Both the position numbers and the translations under genes were made by a program. The notes beneath the pieces were generated by a model, which did no database searches, had not been told where the DNA came from, and saw only the letters and a list, made by a program, of their open reading frames with translations. From Actinoplanes sp. SE50/110 (GTDB lineage: Bacteria; Actinomycetota; Actinomycetes; Mycobacteriales; Micromonosporaceae), in the NCBI RefSeq assembly GCF_900119315.1, contig NZ_LT827010.1, positions 2,154,001 to 2,218,000 on the forward strand: a stretch of DNA of 64,000 nt, given 5' to 3'. Shown here one piece after another: positions 26,529 to 34,843 of the stretch (the stretch's first letter is position 1; the number at the start of each line of letters is the position of its first letter).

Positions 26529-26963
26529 ATGGGCGGTCTTGAGCAGCGGCTTCGTGATCTCAAACGGCTGCGTCAGGTGCGGGATCGGATCGATCGGGAC
26601 TATGCTCAGCCGCTCGATGTGGAGGCGCTGGCACGCGGGGCGCACATGTCGGCGGGGCATCTGAGCCGGGAGTTCCGGAGCGCCTTCGGGGAGTCGCCGT
26701 ACGGCTATCTGATGACCCGGCGGATCGAGCGGGCCATGGCGCTGCTGCGGCGCGGCGATCTGAGTGTGACCGAGGTCTGTTTCGCGGTGGGGTGTTCGTC
26801 GCTGGGAACGTTCAGCACCCGGTTCACCGAGCTGGTCGGGATCTCGCCGAGCGCGTACCGGCGGACCGCCGCGGACGCGACCGACGGGATGCCGAACTGT
26901 GTGGCGAAACAGGTCACCAGACCGGTCAGGAATCGAGAAGCCCGGACCGCCGGTCGTTCCTAG
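26529..26963 (+). CDS. AraC-family transcriptional regulator (HTH domain only)
   Basis: This 144-aa protein is little more than an AraC/XylS double helix-turn-helix. It contains AQPLDVEALARGAHMSAGHLSREFRSAFGESPYGYL and CFAVGCSSLGTFSTRFTELVGISPSAYR, covering residues about 20-115. There is no ligand-binding domain; such short regulators are commonly found beside a glyoxalase/VOC gene, as here. The ATG at 26529 is chosen because the frame upstream overlaps the previous gene's end. It probably regulates the VOC gene that begins 11 bp after its stop, and perhaps itself. Confidence 0.9.
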   Translation: MGGLEQRLRDLKRLRQVRDRIDRDYAQPLDVEALARGAHMSAGHLSREFRSAFGESPYGYLMTRRIERAMALLRRGDLSVTEVCFAVGCSSLGTFSTRFTELVGISPSAYRRTAADATDGMPNCVAKQVTRPVRNREARTAGRS

Positions 26964-26973
26964 CATGGGCCGC

Positions 26974-27378
26974 ATGGACATTCGGATTCAGGCCAGTTTC
27001 CTGCCGCACGACGACGCCGAGGCGGCCATCGGCTTCTACCGTGACGTGCTCGGCTTCGAGGTGCGCAAGGACGTCGGTTTCAAGGACATGCGGTGGATCA
27101 CGGTCGGTGCCAAAGGGCAGCCGGTGTCGATCGTGCTGCACCCGCCGGCCGCCGACCCGAGCATCACCGACGATGAGCGCCGGGTGATCGCCGAGATGAT
27201 GGCCAAGGGCAGCTACGCCGCGGTCACGCTGGCCACCGAGGACCTCGACGGGGTGTTCGAGCGGCTGGTGGCCGGCGGCGCCGACGTGGTGCAGGAGCCG
27301 GCCGACCAGCCGTACGGGATCCGCGACTGCGCCTTCCGGGACCCGGCCGGCAACCTGATCCGGATCAACCAGCTCTAG
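26974..27378 (+). CDS. VOC-family (glyoxalase/bleomycin resistance-like) protein
   Basis: This 134-aa protein has the paired beta-alpha-beta-beta-beta modules of the vicinal oxygen chelate superfamily. The first module starts with SFLPHDDAEAAIGFYRDVLGFEVRKDVGF; the second ends with YGIRDCAFRDPAGNLIRINQL, a typical C-terminal motif with an Asp-Pro-Ala-Gly-Asn turn. The second-module acidic ligand is in DPAGN-LIRI and cannot be confirmed. It is coupled to the AraC regulator. Substrate is unknown: the family covers glyoxalases, dioxygenases and antibiotic-binding proteins. The ATG at 26974 begins at MDIRIQ. A strong terminator follows about 125 bp later. Confidence 0.88.
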   Translation: MDIRIQASFLPHDDAEAAIGFYRDVLGFEVRKDVGFKDMRWITVGAKGQPVSIVLHPPAADPSITDDERRVIAEMMAKGSYAAVTLATEDLDGVFERLVAGGADVVQEPADQPYGIRDCAFRDPAGNLIRINQL

Positions 27379-27502
27379 GAACGGCTCCGCGTCGCTGATC
27401 CGGTGACGTGGCGGACGGGGTCTCGCCGGCCGCGAGCCGAAGCTGCCGATCACGGTTCGCCGGCCGTCGCCGTGAAGCCCGGTCGGCACCTGTCGCGGGA
27501 AG

Positions 27503-27549
27503 AAGCGCTCAGCCGCCTGACCGGTCACCGGCCAGGCGGCTGAGCGCTT
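27503..27549 (+). terminator. Rho-independent terminator after the AraC-VOC pair
   Basis: A perfect 17-bp stem (27503-27519 with 27533-27549) encloses a loop that itself pairs CCGG with CCGG. It is followed by GTCCGTTTTT. It separates the AraC/VOC unit from the sugar-transporter leader. Confidence 0.85.
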
Positions 27550-27682
27550 TGTCCGTTTTTCCCTCGATCCCGCGGCGGCCCGGCCCGGCCATGGCGATCT
27601 TCGAGAGACTCGCCATGGTTGCGTTAACCATCGGGAGCCTGCCTGGCCCGGCCGGGGTCGACCGCGCGGCGGACATTCAGAT

Positions 27683-27694
27683 CTGAACGCTCAC
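27683..27694. promoter_or_regulatory. LacI-type operator half-site copy 1
   Basis: The sequence CTGAACGCTCAC has the central CG and TGA/TCA arms of LacI/GalR operators. It matches the fuller copy at 28057-28068 in eleven of twelve bases. Confidence 0.5.
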
Positions 27695-28056
27695 CACATC
27701 GTCGATGTGCGATTTTGTGATCGCCATATGAGTGAGAGAGCGCTCTATTCCGGAGGGCGATTTCCGCCTCGGCTCATTTCGACCTCGCTCTCCGTACGCG
27801 CCGAGCTGCCGGCCGGTGCGCGGGTCGCGCCGGCCTGGTGAGCAGCGCCTTGATCAACCTTCATCGTTTTCCCTGGGCGTCGCCGCTTTTCGCAAGATCC
27901 GTCGTGGTCAGCGGAGATGGACCCACTGTCGATATGTGACGGCGGCCCACCGCGTTTATCGGCGGCCGGATCATTCGCCACTCGCTCCCGCGCACCCGAC
28001 CCCGCTCTTGTCGCAGCGCGGCCCGCCAGCGCCCCGGCCGCCCGCGCCGTCCGTAT

Positions 28057-28068
28057 GTGAACGCTCAC
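28057..28068. promoter_or_regulatory. LacI-type operator copy 2
   Basis: GTGAACGCTCAC has perfect GTGA/TCAC arms around a central ACGC, as in LacI/GalR operators. It lies 44 bp upstream of the putative TTGACA -35 element, suited to controlling the sugar transporter. Confidence 0.6.
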
Positions 28069-28218
28069 GTTGCGGTGATGTCACGTTTCGCCCGGGTTAC
28101 CGTTCGGGGTCTTGACAGATTATTAGCGTCGATGGGTGAATGTGTTCAATCCTGATCGGACCAGTGATTGATCAACTAGCGTTTGCGTGTGAAGCCGTGA
28201 GGCTTTGAGGGGGCTCCC

Positions 28219-29310
28219 ATGTTCAGAAACGTCGCTTTCGTGCGCCCTAGGTCCGTCGCCGCCACCTTCGCCGCAGCCGCCCTGCTGCTCGGCGCGGGCG
28301 CCTGTTCGAAGGCCGAGGACTCCGGCACCGCCGGCACGGCCAGCGCGGGTCCGGCCGCCAGCCAGGTCGTCCAGTCCGCCGCCGCGAGCGGCCCCACCTG
28401 CACCCTGGAGCAGTACGGCGCCGCCAAACTCGACCTGAAGACGGCGCAGGTCGGCTTCTCCCAGTCGGAGAAGGAGGCGAACCCGTTCCGGATCGCCGAG
28501 ACGCAGTCCATCAAGGACGAGGCGGCCAAGCTGGGCATCGCCAACCTGAAGACGACGAACGCGAACTCGCAGTTCACCAAGCAGGTCGCGGACGTCGAGC
28601 AGATGATCGACGGCGGGGTGCAACTGCTGGTCATCGCCCCGTTGAACTCCGACGGCTGGGACTCGGTGTTCGCCAAGGCCTCGGCCAAGCACATCCCGAT
28701 CATCACGATCGACCGGAAGATCAACGCGACGGCCTGCAAGGACTACCTGACGTTCATCGGGTCCGACTTCGCCGAGCAGGGCAAGCGGGCCGCGGACGCG
28801 ATGGCCAAGGCGCTGGGCAACAAGGGCGAGGTGGCGATCCTGCTGGGCGCGCCCGGCAACAACGTGACGACGCTGCGGACCAGCGGGTTCAAGGACGAGA
28901 TCGCGAAGGTCGCGCCGGACATCAAGATCTCGTTCGAGCAGACCGGCAACTTCTCCCGCGAGGACGGGCAGAAGGTCGCCGAGCAGCTGCTGCAGTCCAA
29001 GCCGAACATCAACGGCATCTACGGCGAGAACGACGAGATGGCCCTGGGCGCGGTGACCGCGCTCAAGGGCGCGGGCAAGAAGGCCGGCGACGTCAAGATC
29101 GTCTCGATCGACGGCACCAAGGGCGCCGTGCAGGGCATCGTGGACGGCTGGTTCTCCGCGGTCATCGAGTCCAACCCGCGCTTCGGCCCGCTGGCCTTCC
29201 AGACCGCCACCGACTTCTTCGGCGGCAAGCCGGTCGGCCAGGACATCGTGATCCAGGACCGGGCGTACGACGAGAGCAACGCCAAGACGGATGTCGGCAG
29301 CGCGTACTGA
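28219..29310 (+). CDS. ytfQ: Sugar ABC transporter substrate-binding lipoprotein (YtfQ-like)
   Basis: This 363-aa lipoprotein is the extracellular receptor of the transporter encoded by the next three genes. The signal peptide ends in a lipobox, LLGAGACSK, so Cys28 or so should be lipidated. The mature protein has a periplasmic-binding-protein type I fold (LKTAQVGFSQSEKEANPFR, LLVIAPLNSDGWD, IPIITIDRKI, GIYGENDEMALGAV, KIVSIDGTKGAVQ). These segments closely resemble YtfQ, the galactofuranose-binding protein, so furanose sugars are a reasonable guess but not proven. ATG 28219 follows GAGGGGGC. It is separated from the ATPase gene by 72 bp. Confidence 0.9.
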   Translation: MFRNVAFVRPRSVAATFAAAALLLGAGACSKAEDSGTAGTASAGPAASQVVQSAAASGPTCTLEQYGAAKLDLKTAQVGFSQSEKEANPFRIAETQSIKDEAAKLGIANLKTTNANSQFTKQVADVEQMIDGGVQLLVIAPLNSDGWDSVFAKASAKHIPIITIDRKINATACKDYLTFIGSDFAEQGKRAADAMAKALGNKGEVAILLGAPGNNVTTLRTSGFKDEIAKVAPDIKISFEQTGNFSREDGQKVAEQLLQSKPNINGIYGENDEMALGAVTALKGAGKKAGDVKIVSIDGTKGAVQGIVDGWFSAVIESNPRFGPLAFQTATDFFGGKPVGQDIVIQDRAYDESNAKTDVGSAY

Positions 29311-29382
29311 GTGATCGCCCGCCGTCCGGTCGCGGCGACAACCGTGCCCGGGCGGCGGACCGGCTTGTGAGGAGGGCGCCGC

Positions 29383-30894
29383 ATGGCGCTGCTGGAAGTG
29401 GCCGGCGTGTCGAAGGCCTTCCCCGGAGTGCGCGCGCTGGACGGGGTGTCGTTCACGCTGCAGCCCGGTGAGGTGCACGCCCTGGTGGGGGAGAACGGCG
29501 CCGGCAAGTCCACATTGATCAAGGTGCTCACCGGCGTCTACCAGCCGGACGGCGGCGAGGTGCGGTACCAGGGCGAACCGGCGCGGTTCGGCACCCCGCT
29601 GGACGCCCAGCGGGCCGGCATCTCGACCATCTACCAGGAGGTCAACCTCGTCCCGCTGATGAGCGTGGCGCACAACCTGTTCCTCGGGCGCGAACCACGC
29701 AACCGGTTCGGTCTGCTCGACGAGGCGCGGATGGTCCGCGAGGCCGGTGAGCTGCTGGCCGGCTACGGGGTGCGCACCGACGTACGCCGGCGTCTCGGCA
29801 CCCTGGCGCTCGGCGCGCAGCAGATGGTGGCGCTGGCCCGGGCCGTGATGATCGACGCCAAGGTGGTCATCATGGACGAGCCCACCTCGTCGCTCGAACC
29901 CCGCGAGGTGGAGACGTTGTTCGGGGTGATCCGTGACCTGCACGCCCGGGGGATCGGCATCGTCTACGTCTCGCACCGGCTGGACGAGCTCTACCAGGTG
30001 TGCGACGCGGTGACGATCCTGCGCGACGGCAGACTCGTGCACACCGGCCGGATGGCCGATCTGGACCGGCGCCGGCTGGTTTCCCTGATGCTGGGCCGCG
30101 AGTTCGGCGACGACTTCACCAGCTTCACCGGCGCGGCCGAGAGCGCCGAGCCGACCGGCGAGCCGGTGCTGCGGGTCCGCGGCCTGACCAGTCGGCCGCG
30201 GCTCGACGACATCAGCTTCGACGTGCGACCCGGCGAGGTGGTCGGCCTCGGCGGCCTGCTCGGCGCCGGTCGCAGCGAGACGATCAAGGCGATCGGCGGG
30301 GCGTACCCGATCGACGCCGGCGACATCGAGGTCGGCGGGACGAAACTCGGCCGGCCCAGCACGGTCCGCGCGGTCCGGGCCGGTGTGGCCACCCAGCCCG
30401 AGGACCGCAAGGCCGAGGGGATCGTGCCCGGCCTGTCCATCCGGGACAACATCGCGCTGGCCGTCCTGCCCCGGATGACCAGGATGGGCCTGGTCAGCGA
30501 CAAGAAGATCGACGAGGTCGTGCGGACCTACATGAGCCGGCTGCGGATCAAGGCGTCCAGCCCCGACCAGCCGGTCGGCGACCTTTCCGGCGGCAACCAG
30601 CAGAAGGTGCTGCTCGCCCGGCTGCTCGCCACCGGGCCGAAGGTGCTGCTGCTCGACGAGCCGACCCGGGGCATCGACGTGGGCGCCAAGGCCGAGGTGC
30701 AGGCGCTGATCGACGAGCTGGCGGCCGAGGGGCTCGGCGTGGTGCTGGTCTCCTCGGACGCCGAGGAACTGGTCGAGGGCGCCGACCGGGTGGTGGTGCT
30801 GCGCGACGGCGCGGTCGTCGGCATCCTGTCCGGCGACCGGGTGACCACCGAGGACCTGATGGCCACGATCGCGGAGGCCGCGGATGAGCACTGA
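29383..30894 (+). CDS. ytfR: Sugar ABC transporter ATP-binding protein (RbsA/YtfR-type, two NBDs)
   Basis: This 503-aa protein carries two nucleotide-binding domains in tandem, as in all carbohydrate transporters of the CUT2 family. Domain 1 has Walker A GENGAGKST, a signature region LALGAQQMVALARAV and Walker B VVIMDEPTSSL. Domain 2 has a degenerate Walker A (GLLGAGRSE), a good LSGGNQQKVLLARLL signature and Walker B VLLLDEPTRGID. The degenerate second Walker A is normal for CUT2 ATPases. ATG 29383 follows GGAGGGCG. The stop overlaps the first permease start. It powers import of the sugar bound by the upstream lipoprotein. Confidence 0.95.
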   Translation: MALLEVAGVSKAFPGVRALDGVSFTLQPGEVHALVGENGAGKSTLIKVLTGVYQPDGGEVRYQGEPARFGTPLDAQRAGISTIYQEVNLVPLMSVAHNLFLGREPRNRFGLLDEARMVREAGELLAGYGVRTDVRRRLGTLALGAQQMVALARAVMIDAKVVIMDEPTSSLEPREVETLFGVIRDLHARGIGIVYVSHRLDELYQVCDAVTILRDGRLVHTGRMADLDRRRLVSLMLGREFGDDFTSFTGAAESAEPTGEPVLRVRGLTSRPRLDDISFDVRPGEVVGLGGLLGAGRSETIKAIGGAYPIDAGDIEVGGTKLGRPSTVRAVRAGVATQPEDRKAEGIVPGLSIRDNIALAVLPRMTRMGLVSDKKIDEVVRTYMSRLRIKASSPDQPVGDLSGGNQQKVLLARLLATGPKVLLLDEPTRGIDVGAKAEVQALIDELAAEGLGVVLVSSDAEELVEGADRVVVLRDGAVVGILSGDRVTTEDLMATIAEAADEH

Positions 30895-31846
30895 GACCCT
30901 GACCCGCCGCCCCCGGGCCGCCGTCAGCGCGGCCTGGCTGCCCCGATACGGCGTGTACGCGGCGATCCTGCTGCTGGCCGCCTACAACGTCGCGTTCACG
31001 CCGTACTTCCTGACCCTGAGCAACCTGCGCATCCAGCTGATCCAGGCGGCGCCGGTGGTGATCGTGGCGCTCGGCATGGCCCTGGTGATCGGCACCGAGG
31101 GCATCGACCTGTCGGTCGGCTCGGTGATGGCCCTGGCCGCCGCGCTGATCCCGCTCTACCTGGGCTACGGCGTGGTCGCCGCGATCCTCGTGTCGCTGCT
31201 CGCCGGCGTCGCGGTCGGACTGATCAACGGGGTGCTGGTCGCCCGGGTCGGCCTGCAGCCGATCGTCGCCACCCTGGCACTGTTCGTCGGCGGCCGCGGC
31301 CTGGCCGTGGTCGTCTCCGGCGGCCGGCTCAAGGACATCCGCAACGACGACTTCCTCTACCTCGGCTCCGGTGACCTGCTCGGCATCCCGGTCCTGGTCT
31401 GGATCGCCGCGCTGCTCGTGCTGGCCGTCGCCTTCGTCATCCGGCGCACCGTCTTCGGCCGCCGGTTGCTCGCGATCGGCGGCAACCGGCCGGCCGCCGA
31501 GCTCGCCGGACTGCCGGTCAGAAAAGTCCTGATCGGTGTGTACGTTTTCTGCGCCGTGCTCGCCTCGATCGCCGGACTGTTGTCGGTCTCCCGGATCCAG
31601 TCCAGTGACGCGTCCGCGGTCGGCCTGCTGATCGAGCTCTCCGCGATCACCGCCGTGGTGGTCGGCGGCACGCCGCTCACCGGCGGCCGGGTGCGGGTGC
31701 TGGGCACCGTGGCCGGCGCCCTGCTCATGCAACTGGTGGTCGCCACCATGATCAAACACGATCTCCCGCCGTCCACGACCGAGATGGTGCAGGCCGTGAT
31801 CATCCTGGTCGCGGTGTACGCGGCCCGGGAGAGGAGGACCCGGTGA
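30884..31846 (+). CDS. ytfT: Sugar ABC transporter permease (YtfT-like)
   Basis: This 320-aa inner-membrane permease has eight or more hydrophobic segments and the CUT2 motifs ALGMALVIGTEGIDLSVGSVMALAA and RRTVFGRRLLAIGGNRPAAELAGL. It pairs with the next permease to form the transmembrane channel. It starts at ATG 30884 inside the ATPase gene (11-bp overlap) and overlaps the second permease by GTGA. Homology to YtfT is by gene order and pattern. Confidence 0.93.
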   Translation: MSTETLTRRPRAAVSAAWLPRYGVYAAILLLAAYNVAFTPYFLTLSNLRIQLIQAAPVVIVALGMALVIGTEGIDLSVGSVMALAAALIPLYLGYGVVAAILVSLLAGVAVGLINGVLVARVGLQPIVATLALFVGGRGLAVVVSGGRLKDIRNDDFLYLGSGDLLGIPVLVWIAALLVLAVAFVIRRTVFGRRLLAIGGNRPAAELAGLPVRKVLIGVYVFCAVLASIAGLLSVSRIQSSDASAVGLLIELSAITAVVVGGTPLTGGRVRVLGTVAGALLMQLVVATMIKHDLPPSTTEMVQAVIILVAVYAARERRTR

Positions 31847-32829
31847 CCATGTCCGTCCCCCTGCCGGCCGGCCGCGAACCCGGTCGCCTCGCCGCGGTGG
31901 TCCGGCGTCAGGGTGCGCTCGCCGTGCTGGTCGCCGTCGTGGTGATCAGCCTGGCCGCGTTCCCCGGATTCCGCAGCGCCGACAACGCCGGCACCATCCT
32001 GGTCGCCGCGGCACCGCCGATGCTGATCGCGCTCGGCATGACCTTCGTGATCATCACGGGTGGGATCGACCTGTCGGTCGGCTCGCTCTACGCGCTCGGC
32101 GGGGTGGTCGCCGCCTGGGCGTCGCAGTACGGTTTCGCCGCGGCGCTGGCGGCTCCACTGCTGGTGTGCGGGGCCATCGGCGTACTCAACGGTGTCCTGA
32201 TCTCCCGCACCGGCATGGCGCCGTTCATCGTGACCCTGGCCGCCCTGCTCGGCGCCCGCGGGTTGATGCGCAGCATCAGCGACGAGGGCTCGACCACCTA
32301 CCTGGTCAGGAGCTCCGCCTTCCACGATCTCGGCACCGGTGCGGTGCTCGGCATCGGGCTGCCGGTCTGGGTGGGGGCCGTGCTGGTCGGCGCCGGCATC
32401 GTGGTCCTTAACCGGACCCGCTTCGGCCACGCGGTGCACGCGATCGGCGGCAGCGAGGACGCCGCGGCGCTGATGGGCCTCCCGGTCCGCCGGATCAAGG
32501 TCGCGGTGTACGTGCTGTCCGCCCTGCTCGCCGGCCTGGCTGGCGCGATCAACGCGGCCAAGCTCGGCTCCGGTGTCACCGTGCTCGGCAGCGGCATGGA
32601 ACTGGACGCGATCGCCGCCGTGGTGATCGGCGGGACGCTGCTGACCGGGGGCTCCGGATCGGTCGCCGGGACGGTGGCCGGGGTGCTGCTGCTCGGGGTC
32701 ATCCAGAACCTGATCAACCAGGTGGGCAACGTCAACAGCAACTGGCAGCAGGTGATCAGCGGGGCGTTCCTGGCCGTCGTGGTGGTGGCACAGACGTACC
32801 TGGTCCGCGCCCGGAGATCGCGGAACTGA
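31843..32829 (+). CDS. yjfF: Sugar ABC transporter permease (YjfF-like)
   Basis: This 328-aa membrane protein is the second CUT2 permease of the operon. Motifs match its partner: ALGMTFVIITGGIDLSVGSLYALGG, RTRFGHAVHAIGGSEDAAALMGL and GGSGSVAGTVAGVLLLGVI. Two alternative starts, GTG 31843 (overlapping the previous stop) and ATG 31849, are possible; the overlap supports the GTG. No sugar-kinase or LacI-type gene follows, so catabolism must be encoded elsewhere. A hairpin follows 11 bp after the stop. Confidence 0.92.
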   Translation: MTMSVPLPAGREPGRLAAVVRRQGALAVLVAVVVISLAAFPGFRSADNAGTILVAAAPPMLIALGMTFVIITGGIDLSVGSLYALGGVVAAWASQYGFAAALAAPLLVCGAIGVLNGVLISRTGMAPFIVTLAALLGARGLMRSISDEGSTTYLVRSSAFHDLGTGAVLGIGLPVWVGAVLVGAGIVVLNRTRFGHAVHAIGGSEDAAALMGLPVRRIKVAVYVLSALLAGLAGAINAAKLGSGVTVLGSGMELDAIAAVVIGGTLLTGGSGSVAGTVAGVLLLGVIQNLINQVGNVNSNWQQVISGAFLAVVVVAQTYLVRARRSRN

Positions 32830-32840
32830 CCCCCGGCGGC

Positions 32841-32872
32841 GTGCCGCAGCCCACCACCCTGGGCTGCGGCAC
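32841..32872 (+). terminator. Hairpin terminator after the sugar transporter operon
   Basis: A 13-bp perfect stem (32841-32853 with 32860-32872) and a 6-nt loop lie 11 bp after the permease stop. There is no clear T-run, so it may be a hairpin-only terminator as is common in actinobacteria. Confidence 0.7.
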
Positions 32873-32902
32873 GGTTCGCGCCGGTGGGTTATCTTATTTC
32901 GC

Positions 32903-33775
32903 ATGCGAACTAAGGAGACGGTCCGGATTCCGGTGACCACCGGCGGCGCGATCACCGCCACGGTGTTCACGCCCGAGGAGCCGGCCGCCGTGCTCGTCGT
33001 GCACTCCGCGACGGCCACCCCGCAGGGCTTCTACGCCGCCTTCGCCGAATACCTCGCCGCCGACGGGATCGCCGCGATCACCTACGACTACCGGGGCACC
33101 GGTCGGTCCGGGTCCCCGCGCGACCACCGCGACGTCGGCATGCGCGACTGGATCGGCGTCGACGCCCCCGCCGTCGCCGCCTGGGCCGGCGACCGTTTCC
33201 CCGGCCTGCCCCGGCTCGCCGTCGGCCACAGCCTGGGCGGGCACGCCATCGCCCTCGGCGCCGCCGGCACCGACCCGGCCGCCTCGGTGATCGTCGCCTC
33301 CCACCTCGCGGCCATCACCACCATCCCGTCCCGCCTCGAGCGCGCCCGGGTCCGCCTGCTGCTCCACCTGCTCGGGCCGGCCTCCGCCCGTCTGCTCGGA
33401 TACGTACCGGCCAGCCGCCTCGGCCTCGGCGAAGACCTGCCGGCCGCCGCGATGGCCGACTGGGGCCGATGGGTCCGGATGGGCAACTACTTCTTCGACG
33501 ATCCGTCGATGCGGGCCCGGGAGCGCACCGCCACCCTCACCGGCCCCGTCCTGGCGGTCGGCGCCGCCGACGACCCGTGGTCCACCCCGCCACAGATGGA
33601 CGTCCTCACCACCCACCTCACCGGCGCCGACGTCGAACGCCGCACCTACACGCCGGCCGCCGCCGGCGTCCCGATGATCGGCCACCACGGGCTGCTGCGC
33701 CGCACCCTCAGCGAAGCGGTCTGGCCCGACCTGCTGGCCTGGCTCCGCGCCCACGCGGCGCGGGCGAGGAAGTGA
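32903..33775 (+). CDS. Alpha/beta hydrolase (serine aminopeptidase S33-like)
   Basis: This 290-aa cytoplasmic hydrolase has the nucleophile elbow GHSLGG (S110), an acidic residue in AADDPWS and the catalytic His in IGHHGLLR. Early motifs LVVHSATATPQGFY and ITYDYRGTGRSG form the oxyanion region and the typical strand-turn. It resembles esterase/lipase enzymes of the Hydrolase_4 group; substrate is unknown. A -10-like TATCTT lies a few bases upstream of ATG 32903 and no Shine-Dalgarno sequence is seen, so the mRNA may be leaderless. A MarR gene lies downstream beyond repeat arrays. Confidence 0.87.
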   Translation: MRTKETVRIPVTTGGAITATVFTPEEPAAVLVVHSATATPQGFYAAFAEYLAADGIAAITYDYRGTGRSGSPRDHRDVGMRDWIGVDAPAVAAWAGDRFPGLPRLAVGHSLGGHAIALGAAGTDPAASVIVASHLAAITTIPSRLERARVRLLLHLLGPASARLLGYVPASRLGLGEDLPAAAMADWGRWVRMGNYFFDDPSMRARERTATLTGPVLAVGAADDPWSTPPQMDVLTTHLTGADVERRTYTPAAAGVPMIGHHGLLRRTLSEAVWPDLLAWLRAHAARARK

Positions 33776-33819
33776 CCGCCCGGCCTGCCTCCCGCCGCCT
33801 CTTCGCCGTCCACCATCTC

Positions 33820-33910
33820 GGTCTCGCCGGTCCCGCGGATCGCGGGTCTCGCGGTTCTCGCCGGTCTCGCTGGTTTCGCTGGTCTCGCGGGTCTCGCCTG
33901 TCCCGCTGTC
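33820..33910 (+). repeat. 9-bp tandem repeat array
   Basis: About ten copies of a degenerate 9-bp unit of the type GGTCTCGCG fill this stretch, immediately after the hydrolase gene. It lies in a 440-bp gap without genes. Confidence 0.8.
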
Positions 33911-33937
33911 GCGGCCCGGGCGAGGCGATGGCTGTCC

Positions 33938-34064
33938 GCCGGGCCGCCGCCGGGCCGCCGCCGGGCCCACGCCGGGCCGCCGCCGGGCCCACGCCGGGCC
34001 GCCGCCGGGCCCACGCCGGGCCGCCGCCGGGCCGCCGCCGGGCCGCCGCCGGGCCGCCGCCGGG
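33938..34064 (+). repeat. 12-bp GC-only tandem repeat array
   Basis: Alternating units GCCGCCGCCGGG and CCCACGCCGGG-type variants are repeated about ten times. The array is almost pure G and C and could form hairpins or slip during replication. Confidence 0.85.
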
Positions 34065-34109
34065 TCGTCTGGCTGGGGCACTCGGCGCTCGGCCCGCTGT
34101 GCCGCGCAG

Positions 34110-34178
34110 CTTGTGGGCCGTCGGGCTTGTGGGCGTGGGGTTGTGGGGGGTGGGCTTGTGGGGCGTGGGCTTGTGCAC
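34110..34178 (+). repeat. 15-bp G-rich tandem repeat array
   Basis: Four to five copies of a unit like CTTGTGGGCGTGGG occur in direct order about 40 bp before the MarR start. The plus strand is strongly G-rich, so quadruplex-like structure is conceivable. Confidence 0.75.
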
Positions 34179-34218
34179 CGCGTACGGCCGGCTCGCTTGA
34201 TGTTGACAAGATGACCGC

Positions 34219-34638
34219 GTGCGCCTGCCTCGCCTGATCTTCCTGCTCTTCAACGCCGACCGCGCGGTCCGGCGCTGGATCGACGCCCGCTCTGCCGACA
34301 CCGGCATCGGCGCGTCCGGCGCCGGCGTGCTCTTCTACCTGGCCGGCCACGAGAACGCCCTGATCGGCGACGTGACCGCGGCCCTCGGCGCCTCCCCGTC
34401 CGGGATGAGCGGCCTGGTCAACCGCCTGGAACGCAGTGGGTGCGTGAGCCGCTCCCCGGACCCGGCGGACGCCCGCGCCGTACGGCTCACCCTGACGCCT
34501 CGCGGCCGGGAGTCCGTCACCCGGGCCCGCGACCTGGTCGACGACCTGAACCAGCAGCTCACCGCGGGCTTCGACGAGGCCGAGGTGGCGGTCATCGAAC
34601 GCTGGCTGGAACACGTGAGCCGCCGCGACTTTAGGTAA
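34219..34638 (+). CDS. MarR-family transcriptional regulator
   Basis: This 139-aa protein is a winged-helix repressor of the MarR family: ALIGDVTAALGASPSGMSGLVNRLERSGCVSRSPDPADARAVRLTLTPRGRE spans the recognition helix and wing (with DPADARAVRLTLT typical). Dimer helices lie at both ends. The start is GTG 34219; no strong Shine-Dalgarno is visible, and a TTGACA-like box is at 34204. It is separated from the hydrolase by the repeat arrays, so coregulation is possible but not shown. Confidence 0.88.
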   Translation: MRLPRLIFLLFNADRAVRRWIDARSADTGIGASGAGVLFYLAGHENALIGDVTAALGASPSGMSGLVNRLERSGCVSRSPDPADARAVRLTLTPRGRESVTRARDLVDDLNQQLTAGFDEAEVAVIERWLEHVSRRDFR

Positions 34639-34843
34639 CGGTCGGTCATTTCTCACGGTCTCTGCGGGGGATCTGCGGAGCGTGGCGTAGTCGGCACACT
34701 AAGTGAGCACGCCGGTTCGCCCTGACTGGGCCGGTCGCGGTGTGCATGGCGGGGTGTCTCGGCGCCCCGTGTCGAGCTGTCACGCACTCGCGCCTTCGGG
34801 CGATTTCTCATTATCTTTCCGTGCTTTCCGCAGAGGGAGACCC

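Larger units (their letters stand above)
27550..28218 (+). other. Long leader/promoter region of the sugar ABC operon
   Basis: No convincing coding frame lies in this 670-bp gap. It contains two copies of TGAACGCTCAC (27684-27694 and 28058-28068) and a perfect 10-bp palindrome AGAGCGCTCT (27737-27746). A good -35 box TTGACA lies at 28112-28117, about 100 bp before the binding-protein start. The ORF at 27745-28068 on the minus strand looks like chance. Confidence 0.55.

Noticed and set aside
27745..28068. 107-aa minus-strand open frame in the sugar operon leader
   Set aside because: No start signal or domain; composition fits random high-GC frame.
28123..30891. 922-aa open frame on the minus strand
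   Set aside because: Antisense to the ytfQ and ytfR genes, whose motifs are unmistakable.
33469..34200. 243-aa plus-strand frame through the repeat arrays
   Set aside because: It starts inside the hydrolase gene and consists mostly of repeat-encoded Arg/Gly/Pro.
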